Shown here in pieces: positions 6,837 through 11,623 of a DNA stretch of 11,623 nucleotides. Under the pieces are notes generated by a model, which was not told where the DNA came from, searched no databases, and worked only from the letters and a program-made list of their open reading frames with translations. Made by a program: the position numbers and the translations under genes. The DNA is from JBICHM01 sp043101835 (GTDB taxonomy: Bacteria > Planctomycetota > Phycisphaerae > Phycisphaerales > UBA1924): the NCBI GenBank assembly GCA_043101835.1, contig JBICHM010000326.1:1-11623 (forward strand), given 5' to 3'. Within the stretch, counting starts at the first letter, position 1, and each line of letters opens with the position of its first letter.

Positions 6837-7294
6837 GCCGGCGTCCGGTCGCGCTGGATCCGGATCTCCTCGACGCGCACCATCGGGCCCCGGTTCATGC
6901 CCTCGCAGCGTTTCGCGGCGTCGTTCCAGGCACGCTCGCTCTTGAGGTTCTCCGGCCACCAGGGCCAGGTGCGGCACTGGGTCGGGCGCACTTCATGCAG
7001 GCGGCAGAGGGCCATGCCGGGCTTCGACTCGCGATCGAGGAAGACGCAGTCGGCGCCGTGCTCGGTTTCGACCTCGTTCAACGACCAGCCGCGCTTGCCA
7101 TGGGTCATGCGGTGGGCGAAGCGCCGGTAGAACTCGCGCTCATCGACGCCGAGGTGGGCGGCCATGGCGCGCCCTTCGGGCTCGGTGAAGGCCACGTAGC
7201 CGGGCGGACCAGTGCAGCAGGCGCCGCACATAGTGCACTCAAACCGGAGGCCGTCGGCGTACCACTCGCTCTTCTGTGGGCTGCGCGCGGGCAT
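6833..7294 (-). CDS. YkgJ-family cysteine-cluster protein (first copy in operon)
   Basis: A 153-residue protein with the full family signature: Cys20, Cys23, Cys26 and Cys27 (FECTMCGACC), then Cys83, Cys97, His100 and Cys107 (CRLHEVRPTQCRTWPWW), and an extra Cys130. The arrangement implies one or two metal sites (zinc or iron, by family description); enzymatic activity is unknown. No signal peptide or membrane segment. The ATG at 7292-7294 is only 4 nt after the stop of the PP2C phosphatase gene and no Shine-Dalgarno is visible, so it probably depends on translation of the upstream gene. The frame continues upstream into the phosphatase gene but that part is a Ser/Arg/Pro-rich shadow. Similarity to the next gene is confined to the cysteine pattern, so these look like old paralogues, not a recent duplication. 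Confidence 0.85.
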   Translation of the reverse strand: MPARSPQKSEWYADGLRFECTMCGACCTGPPGYVAFTEPEGRAMAAHLGVDEREFYRRFAHRMTHGKRGWSLNEVETEHGADCVFLDRESKPGMALCRLHEVRPTQCRTWPWWPENLKSERAWNDAAKRCEGMNRGPMVRVEEIRIQRDRTPA

Positions 7295-7298
7295 CGGT

Positions 7299-8591
7299 TC
7301 AGCGGACCTGCATCGCGATGAGCGTCTGGTCATCGTCGCGCGTGCGCCGCTGGGTGTGCTCGAAGAGGGCGCCGTGGACGGAGTCGATGATGCACTCGGC
7401 CTCGCCGGAACAGAGCCGGAGCGATGCGTCGAGGCCGGCCTCGCCGAACATCGCGCCCGAAGCGTCGCGCGCTTCGGTGATGCCGTCGGTGAAGAAGACG
7501 ATGGTCTCGTCGCTCGAGAGCGTGACCTCGGTGGGCTCGATCTCGAGTTCGTCGAAGATGCCCAGGGGCACGGCACGCGCGCCGTCGAGCGTGGCGACCT
7601 CGCCGCTGCCGCGGCACTTGCGCCGGGGCGGGTGGTGGCCGGCGTTGGCAAAGGTGAAGCGGCGCGTGTCCGGCTCGAGCACGCCGTAGAACGCGGTCAC
7701 GAAGTTGCTCTCGATGCGCTTCTCGCTGAGGTGTCTGTTGAGGTAGGCCATCACGCCGGCGGGATCGTGCTCGCGCTCGGGATAGGTGCGGAGGATGGCG
7801 TGGACCATGGCCATGACGGTGGCCGCGCCGGCGCCGTGGCCGGAGACATCGCCGATAAAGACCCCCCACTTGCCGCCCTCGAGCGGGAGGAAGTCGTAGT
7901 AGTCGCCCCCGGCCTCGTCGCTCGTCAGGTAGCTGGTGGCCAGTTCGAGACCCGGGATATCCGGCGTGCGGTCGGGGAGGAGCGATCGCTGGATCGCGGC
8001 GACGCGTTCGAGCTGCTGGTTCAGGCGCGCGTTGAGCTCCTCGACCTGCTGGAGCGCGACGAGGTTCTTCGTCGCGCGTCCGTGCAGGTTCATGACGAGC
8101 AGCGCCATCTCGAACTGCTCGTCGGAGACCTCCTGCGCCTCGCGCCGGAAGGAGAAGGACCAGTTGAGCGCCTGGCCGTCGTCGAAGACCGGGAGGATGA
8201 CCGCCGACCGGAAGTTGGCGAGTTTGTCGCCCAGCACGGGGTCGCCCGTGATGCGCAGGTCGTTGAAGCGCCGCGGGACGCCGGCGGCGATGATCTCCCC
8301 GATGAACCCGCCCCGGTGCGTTGCAAGGGTGGCCCAGTCTCGCCACGGATTCGATTCGCTGGGGCTCTGCGGCAGTCGCCCGCTGAGGTATTCGCGCGTG
8401 ATCTTGTACTCGCCGTCGGGAAGCCCGCGACGCGAGACCGACATGAAGCCGTCCGACGGGAAGAAGCGGCGCGAGGCCATTCCGAAGGTGAACGACGACT
8501 CCTGCGGCGACTTGGCGCTGGTCAGCCCGCGCATGAGGTCTGACAGCGCGTCGATGCGGTCGGTGGGGATCTCCGAGCGGGCGGTCGTCAT
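7299..8591 (-). CDS. PP2C-type serine phosphatase with GAF-like sensor (RsbU/SpoIIE family)
   Basis: A 430-residue cytoplasmic phosphatase. Residues about 10-175 look like a GAF-type sensory domain (no known ligand). About 175-205 is a probable coiled-coil linker (LVALQQVEELNARLNQQLERV) leading to the RsbU-typical AAIQRSLLPD. The SpoIIE/PP2C catalytic domain fills 215-430, with the metal-binding acidic motifs intact: EAGGDYYDF (226-234), GDVSGHGAG (247-255), FFTDGITEARD (366-376) and DDQT (420-423). Such enzymes usually dephosphorylate an anti-sigma antagonist (STAS domain protein) in partner-switching control of stress or developmental genes. No STAS protein, HATPase kinase or sigma factor lies in the window. 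It is the first gene of the minus operon with two YkgJ genes. The ATG at 8591 sits 9 nt after a TACAGT hexamer (8601-8606). Confidence 0.92.
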   Translation of the reverse strand: MTTARSEIPTDRIDALSDLMRGLTSAKSPQESSFTFGMASRRFFPSDGFMSVSRRGLPDGEYKITREYLSGRLPQSPSESNPWRDWATLATHRGGFIGEIIAAGVPRRFNDLRITGDPVLGDKLANFRSAVILPVFDDGQALNWSFSFRREAQEVSDEQFEMALLVMNLHGRATKNLVALQQVEELNARLNQQLERVAAIQRSLLPDRTPDIPGLELATSYLTSDEAGGDYYDFLPLEGGKWGVFIGDVSGHGAGAATVMAMVHAILRTYPEREHDPAGVMAYLNRHLSEKRIESNFVTAFYGVLEPDTRRFTFANAGHHPPRRKCRGSGEVATLDGARAVPLGIFDELEIEPTEVTLSSDETIVFFTDGITEARDASGAMFGEAGLDASLRLCSGEAECIIDSVHGALFEHTQRRTRDDDQTLIAMQVR

Positions 8592-8600
8592 GATCGGGAC

Positions 8601-8606
8601 ACTGTA
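8601..8606 (-). promoter_or_regulatory. Candidate -10 element TACAGT for the phosphatase operon
   Basis: On the minus strand TACAGT ends 9 nt before the ATG at 8591, which predicts a leaderless or near-leaderless transcript. The same hexamer stands 8 nt before the ilvA start. No clear -35 hexamer. Confidence 0.45.
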
Positions 8607-8640
8607 GGGCAGCGCCTTGCCGTGCCCACTGCGTGGCGGT

Positions 8641-8646
8641 CAGAAT
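8641..8646 (+). promoter_or_regulatory. Weak candidate -10 element CAGAAT for the deaminase gene
   Basis: CAGAAT (close to TAnAAT) ends 6 nt before the ATG at 8653. It lies in the 61-bp divergent gap shared with the phosphatase operon. It lacks the first T of the TAnnnT pattern seen elsewhere, so support is weak. Confidence 0.2.
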
Positions 8647-8652
8647 GCGTGC

Positions 8653-9135
8653 ATGACGACGACCGCCACCGACGCCGACCGACGCCTCCTCGCCGCCGCG
8701 ATCGAACAGGCGCGGAAATCCGCACGCGAGGGCGGCATCCCGATCGGGTCGGCGCTGGGCGCCGCCGACGGGACGGTGCTGGCGCTCGGGCACAACCTGC
8801 GGGTGCAGACAGGGGACACGACGGCCCACGCCGAGACGGTGTGCATCCGGAACGCCGGTCGCCGGCGGGACTGGGGCGACCTGGTGCTGGCGACGACGCT
8901 CAGCCCCTGCATCATGTGCTCGGGCACGGCGTTGCTGCACGGGGTCCGGCGGATCGTGATCGGTGAATCGAAGACCTTCCAGGGCGCTGAGGGGCTCCTC
9001 GAGGAGCACGGGGTGAGGCTGGTTCGACTCGACGAGCCGGCGTGCCGTGACCTGCTGGAGGCGTTTATCCGAAGCCATCCCGAGGTCTGGGACGAGGACA
9101 TCGGGGTCCCGCCGGGCGCGGCGGGGCGGGCCTGA
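8653..9135 (+). CDS. Cytosine deaminase, yeast Fcy1-like zinc family
   Basis: A 160-residue zinc deaminase of the CDA fold. Zinc ligands His59, Cys86 and Cys89 (AHAET; SPCIMCSG) and catalytic Glu61 are present. Beyond these, the protein follows yeast cytosine deaminase almost end to end: GGIPIG near 27, GHNLR with Asn48 where yeast has a substrate-contacting Asn, GESKTFQG (104-111) matching the yeast GENVNF segment, and the C-terminal WDEDIG with Asp149 where yeast Asp155 contacts cytosine. This makes cytosine (to uracil) a better guess than tRNA adenosine, guanine or dCMP, though related bacterial proteins are often labelled only 'nucleoside deaminase'. ATG 8653 is preferred over a possible TTG at 8617, since the residues between them lie outside the family. 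The last few residues (PPGAAGRA) form a low-complexity tail. Confidence 0.85.
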   Translation: MTTTATDADRRLLAAAIEQARKSAREGGIPIGSALGAADGTVLALGHNLRVQTGDTTAHAETVCIRNAGRRRDWGDLVLATTLSPCIMCSGTALLHGVRRIVIGESKTFQGAEGLLEEHGVRLVRLDEPACRDLLEAFIRSHPEVWDEDIGVPPGAAGRA

Positions 9136-9155
9136 GTTCCCCGATGCGGGGGAAC
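9136..9155 (+). terminator. Terminator-like hairpin after the deaminase gene
   Basis: GTTCCCC (9136-9142) pairs with GGGGAAC (9149-9155) around a 6-nt loop. The 7-bp perfect stem begins directly after the TGA at 9133-9135. No T-run follows, so it would be a non-canonical terminator or an mRNA 3'-end stabiliser. Confidence 0.4.
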
Positions 9156-9173
9156 CCGGTCGGTGCGGCGGCG

Positions 9174-9179
9174 TATAGT
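9174..9179 (+). promoter_or_regulatory. Candidate -10 element TATAGT for the secreted PEP-CTERM-like protein
   Basis: TATAGT is a good -10 match in a very GC-rich context, just after the hairpin that ends the preceding gene. The next start codon in the correct frame is at 9264, giving an untranslated leader of roughly 75-80 nt, much longer than at other genes here. No clear -35 hexamer is seen. Confidence 0.4.
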
Positions 9180-9217
9180 CCGACGCGACCGGGGGGCTGG
9201 GAGCGGTCGCTGCGAGC

Positions 9218-9240
9218 GGGGTCCGTGCACGGGTGACCCC
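9218..9240 (+). other. Stem-loop in the leader of the secreted-protein gene
   Basis: GGGGTC (9218-9223) pairs with GACCCC (9235-9240). The 11-nt loop begins with the 8-bp palindrome CGTGCACG (9224-9231). It lies 23 nt before the ATG at 9264 and inside the predicted leader RNA, so it could modulate translation or be a DNA-binding site. Neither role is shown. Confidence 0.3.
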
Positions 9241-9263
9241 ATCGTCGATCGAGAAACCACAGC

Positions 9264-9860
9264 ATGTGTTCCGCGAATTCGTTGCGACTCGCGTTGCCCG
9301 CCGCGCTCTGCGCGATCGCGTGCTTCGACGCGCGCGCCGAGGTGATCTACGTCGATATCCCTGATCGCACGGTCGATCGGATTCCCGTGCAGCTCGACCT
9401 CGACATGAATGGTGCGATGGACTTTTCGGTGTTCCGGACGGACAACGTCGCCACATCGATCTTCGGCACGAATGAGAACAACCTGACCCGCCGCGACTCC
9501 GGGTCGCAGTTCGCGTCCTACCTCGTCGCCGGCGATGGGATCGGACCGGGGCCGGGGTACGACCAGCTCGCCCTGCTCGCCCAGGAGATCTGCGAGTCGG
9601 GCGGGTGCTCTTGGTTCGGGCCGTTTCCGCAGTCGGGGCAGACAGGCTTTGTGGGCGTCGAGTTTCTCATCGACGGCGCGACGCACTACGGATGGATCCG
9701 ACTGCATGTCGCCAGGGTGAGCGGCGTTGCGACGATCTTCGACTACGCCTATCAGGCCACGCCCGATGTGGGCATCAACGCCGGGCAGGTGCCCTCGCCC
9801 GGCGCCGTGGCGGGATTCGGCTTCGCGGGGCTCCTCGCCGGAACGCGCCGCAGGCGGTAG
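9264..9860 (+). CDS. Small secreted protein with PEP-CTERM-like sorting tail
   Basis: A 198-residue exported protein of unknown function. The N-terminus is a signal peptide (hydrophobic core about 7-20, likely cleavage after ARA at 23-25). The mature part is Asp/Gly-rich, with DLDMNGAMDF (45-54), a DxDxNGxxD pattern that could bind calcium, and a close pair of cysteines (Cys110 and Cys115) that could form a disulfide. The stretch HYGWIRLHVARVSGVATIFDYAYQATPD (141-168, key residues Tyr142-Gly143-Trp144, Tyr161, Tyr163) resembles planctomycete PEP-CTERM proteins. The tail has VPSPG (176-180), a hydrophobic helix, and four Arg at the end; PEP is changed to PSP. Such tails are recognised by exosortase, which anchors the protein at the cell surface; no exosortase is in the window. 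The stop is separated from the convergent ilvA stop by one base. Confidence 0.8.
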   Translation: MCSANSLRLALPAALCAIACFDARAEVIYVDIPDRTVDRIPVQLDLDMNGAMDFSVFRTDNVATSIFGTNENNLTRRDSGSQFASYLVAGDGIGPGPGYDQLALLAQEICESGGCSWFGPFPQSGQTGFVGVEFLIDGATHYGWIRLHVARVSGVATIFDYAYQATPDVGINAGQVPSPGAVAGFGFAGLLAGTRRRR

Positions 9861-9861
9861 G

Positions 9862-11142
9862 TCAGGCGCGAGCGCGTCCGGCCATCGCGGCGTGATCCAT
9901 GCGGATGCCCAGGCCGGTGGCTTCGAGCGCCGCGACGAGGCGTTCGACCTGCTCTGGCCCGCTCGTTTCGACCGTGCAGCGCACATCGACGGAGGCGAGG
10001 TCGCTCGTCGCAAACGCGCGATCGTGCACGATGTCCTTCACCGATGCGCCGACCGAGGCGATCACGCTGGTGAGCCCGGCGAGGCCGCCGGGGCGGTCGC
10101 TGATCGTGGTGACGAATCGGACGAGACGCCCGTCGGCGGCGAGGCCGCGCTCGATGACCCGCCCGATCATGGCGGGGTCGATGTTGCCGCCGCAGAGCGG
10201 GAGGACGACGGTCTTGCCCCGCAGATCGGGCAGGCGCCCGCCCATCAGATCGCACGCGGGTTCGCTGAGCAACGCCGCGAGGCCCGCGGCGCCGCCGCCC
10301 TCGACGACGGTCTTCTCGAACTCGATGAGACGCAGCACCGCGAGCGAGATCGACGCCTCATCGACGAGCGCAAGGCCGTCAATCAGCGGGTTGGCGGTCT
10401 CGAACGCGTTGGCGCCGACGTCGGGCGTCGCCAGGCCATCGGCGAGCGTCTTGCCGACCTTCACGAAGACGGGTTGGCCCGCCTCCCGCGCCGCGTGAAA
10501 GGTGGCGGCACGCTCGGGCTCGACGCCAAAGATCTGGGCTTTCGGCGCAAGGTGCTTCACGGCGACGGCGACGCCGGCGATGAGCCCGGCGCCGCCGATC
10601 GGAACAACGAGCGCATCGGGATCGGCGCCAGTCTGCTCACGCACCTGTTCAACGATCTCGATGCCCATTGTCCCCTGGCCGGCGATGATGGCGGGGTCGT
10701 CGTAGCCGTGGACGTAGACGAGCGCGCGTTCGTCGGCGATGGCGCGAGCGCGCTCGTAGGCGTCCTGAAAGGTCTGGCCGCAGGTGACGACATTCGCGCC
10801 GAGCCGCCGACAGCGGGTCTGCTTCACCATGGGCGCCGACTCTGGCATAACGACGGTGACCGGGATGCCCAGCGACCGGGCGTGATGGGCGAGGCCGAGC
10901 GCGTGGTTGCCGGCGGACGCGGCGATGACGCCGCGCGACCGCTGGCCCTCGTCGAGCATCAAGAGGGCGTTGCGGGCGCCCCGCTCCTTGAATGAGCCGG
11001 TGCGCTGAAGGTTGTCGAGCTTCACGAAGACGCGCGACCCCGTGGCCTCCGAGAGCGGGTCGGAGAGCAGGCAGGGCGTCCGCAGGCCGGCGTCCGCGAG
11101 CCGCTTCGCGGCGGCGGCGACATCGTCAAAGGTCACTCGCAC
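9862..11142 (-). CDS. ilvA: Threonine dehydratase (threonine ammonia-lyase) with C-terminal ACT domain
   Basis: A 426-residue PLP enzyme that deaminates threonine (and often serine) to 2-oxobutyrate, feeding isoleucine synthesis or threonine breakdown. PLP lysine Lys52 lies in GSFKERGA, followed by SAGNHALG (76-83), the phosphate-binding glycine loop GGAGL (183-187) and the cofactor-ring motif CGGN (317-320). Residues about 341-415 form one ACT domain (VRFVTTISDRPGGLAGL), as in the shorter ACT-bearing IlvA/TdcB-type enzymes, so allosteric amino-acid control is likely. The start is GTG at 11140-11142; a second GTG two codons on is also possible. A TACAGT hexamer stands 8 nt upstream. It ends convergently, 1 nt from the secreted-protein gene. 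Serine racemase or a pure serine dehydratase is possible but less likely given the ACT domain. Confidence 0.92.
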   Translation of the reverse strand: MRVTFDDVAAAAKRLADAGLRTPCLLSDPLSEATGSRVFVKLDNLQRTGSFKERGARNALLMLDEGQRSRGVIAASAGNHALGLAHHARSLGIPVTVVMPESAPMVKQTRCRRLGANVVTCGQTFQDAYERARAIADERALVYVHGYDDPAIIAGQGTMGIEIVEQVREQTGADPDALVVPIGGAGLIAGVAVAVKHLAPKAQIFGVEPERAATFHAAREAGQPVFVKVGKTLADGLATPDVGANAFETANPLIDGLALVDEASISLAVLRLIEFEKTVVEGGGAAGLAALLSEPACDLMGGRLPDLRGKTVVLPLCGGNIDPAMIGRVIERGLAADGRLVRFVTTISDRPGGLAGLTSVIASVGASVKDIVHDRAFATSDLASVDVRCTVETSGPEQVERLVAALEATGLGIRMDHAAMAGRARA

Positions 11143-11150
11143 GGGCGCGC

Positions 11151-11156
11151 ACTGTA
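11151..11156 (-). promoter_or_regulatory. Candidate -10 element TACAGT for ilvA
   Basis: Read on the minus strand, TACAGT ends 8 nt before the GTG start at 11142, implying a leaderless mRNA. It is one half of a back-to-back promoter pair in the 74-bp gap shared with the LOG gene. No -35 hexamer is evident. Confidence 0.45.
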
Positions 11157-11202
11157 CCCGGAGGAACGGCCCGACGCTGCCGGGCGCTCGGCCGCGATCC
11201 GG

Positions 11203-11208
11203 TACACT
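11203..11208 (+). promoter_or_regulatory. Candidate -10 element TACACT for the LOG-family gene
   Basis: TACACT ends 8 nt before the ATG at 11217, mirroring the spacing on the ilvA side. Transcription would begin at or within a base or two of the start codon. No -35 or Shine-Dalgarno sequence is seen. Confidence 0.45.
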
Positions 11209-11216
11209 TGCCGGGC

Positions 11217-11623
11217 ATGACGACCCGCTATCCGATCCGCTCCGTGACGGTCTATTGCTCCTCGAGCCCGAGCGTGCACCCGGCGTACCTTGCGGGCGCA
11301 GAACGCTTCGGGCGATTGCTCGCCGAGTCAGGGCGCACGCTGGTGTATGGCGCCGGGCGCGTCGGGCTGATGGGCGCCCTCGCCGAGGGCTGCCACGCCG
11401 GCGGCGGGCGCGTCGTCGGGATCATCACCGAGCGCTTGCGCAACGCCGAGCAGATGGATCCGCGCAACGATGAGAACATCGTCGTCCGCACGATGCGCGA
11501 GCGGAAGGCGATGCTCGAGGCGTGGGGCGATGCGCTGCTGATCCTGCCCGGCGGGCTCGGCACGCTCGAGGAGTTCTTCGAGGTGTTTGTCGGCCGGCTG
11601 CTGGGCGAGCACACGAAGCCGAT
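11217..11623 (+). CDS. LOG-family nucleotide 5'-monophosphate phosphoribohydrolase, C-terminus beyond the right edge
   Basis: The first 135 residues of a Rossmann-fold protein of the LOG family (formerly annotated as 'lysine decarboxylase-like' or TIGR00730). Members cleave nucleoside 5'-monophosphates, releasing the base and ribose 5-phosphate; plant and some bacterial members activate cytokinins this way. Motifs: VTVYCSSS (10-17), VYGAGRVGLMG (43-53, where most members have GGG), the conserved RTMRERKAML with Arg96 and Lys97 (91-100), and the signature PGGLGTLEEFFE (111-122) containing the catalytic Glu. About 50-60 residues are probably missing past the edge. The ATG at 11217 gives the usual N-terminus and follows TACACT by 8 nt. 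Substrate (AMP or a modified adenine nucleotide) cannot be inferred. Confidence 0.9.
   Translation, partial: MTTRYPIRSVTVYCSSSPSVHPAYLAGAERFGRLLAESGRTLVYGAGRVGLMGALAEGCHAGGGRVVGIITERLRNAEQMDPRNDENIVVRTMRERKAMLEAWGDALLILPGGLGTLEEFFEVFVGRLLGEHTKP

Noticed and set aside
7212..8543. A 443-codon plus-strand frame antisense to the phosphatase
   Set aside because: Composition (Val/Glu/Arg/Gly) is the reverse-strand shadow of a GC3-rich gene; no domain is recognisable.
8617..8652. An upstream TTG start for the cytosine deaminase
   Set aside because: It adds 12 residues unlike the family and lies across the divergent promoter region; ATG 8653 fits the yeast-like N-terminus.
7330..9456. A 708-codon open frame on the minus strand across the phosphatase, deaminase and secreted-protein genes
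   Set aside because: It is Arg/Pro/Ala/His-rich with no recognisable domains and overlaps three genes with strong family motifs. Long empty frames are normal in 70% GC DNA.
9727..10995. A 422-codon plus-strand frame antisense to ilvA
   Set aside because: It is a shadow frame starting inside the secreted-protein gene; ilvA on the other strand has all PLP and ACT motifs.
1..11623. tRNA/rRNA genes, CRISPR arrays, insertion sequences or long direct repeats
   Set aside because: None was seen on reading through. Only short GC-rich stem-loops and low-complexity Gln/Pro/Arg coding repeats (2880-3060) are present.

Overview
The window is about 70% GC, densely packed and free of mobile elements, RNA genes or CRISPR. 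The best taxonomic clue is the small secreted protein at 9264-9860. It pairs a signal peptide with a C-terminal Val-Pro-Ser-Pro-Gly / hydrophobic / Arg-Arg-Arg-Arg tail of the PEP-CTERM kind and a DxDxNG repeat, a combination common in Planctomycetota, particularly Phycisphaerae. Short membrane-anchored proteins of unknown function and starts without Shine-Dalgarno sequences fit that assignment. The lineage is inferred from style, not from a marker gene.

Layout, left to right. (1) 1-566, minus: a partial membrane-anchored protein of unknown function that runs off the left edge. (2) 787-3286, plus: a three-gene, overlap-coupled operon with a FecCD/BtuC-type permease, an HmuV/BtuD/FecE-type ATPase and a membrane-anchored Gln/Arg/Pro-rich protein. 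No substrate-binding protein is visible. (3) 3350-6340, plus: an M24 Xaa-Pro peptidase overlapping accB (biotin carboxyl carrier protein) by 4 nt, then accC (biotin carboxylase). These last two are half of acetyl-CoA carboxylase; accA and accD are not in the window. (4) 6327-8591, minus: an operon of a GAF-like/PP2C (SpoIIE/RsbU) serine phosphatase and two tandem YkgJ-family (CxxCxxCC) cysteine-cluster proteins, the last two coupled by a GTGA overlap. (5) 8653-9135, plus: a deaminase closely resembling yeast cytosine deaminase. (6) 9264-9860, plus: the PEP-CTERM-like secreted protein with its own promoter and a leader hairpin. (7) 9862-11142, minus: threonine dehydratase with a C-terminal ACT domain. 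(8) 11217-11623, plus: the 5' part of a LOG-family nucleotide hydrolase, cut by the right edge.

Functionally most of this is housekeeping: fatty-acid precursor synthesis, isoleucine precursor or amino-acid catabolism, pyrimidine salvage, nucleotide hydrolysis and metal or cofactor import. The less ordinary parts are the phosphatase-YkgJ-YkgJ operon, the eukaryote-like cytosine deaminase, the pepP-accB-accC cluster without the EF-P gene that often sits in it, and a recurring promoter layout. In that layout a TAnnnT -10-like hexamer lies only 6-9 nt before the start codon at several genes, which predicts leaderless mRNAs. I found no clear evidence of a wholly new defence or mobile system here.
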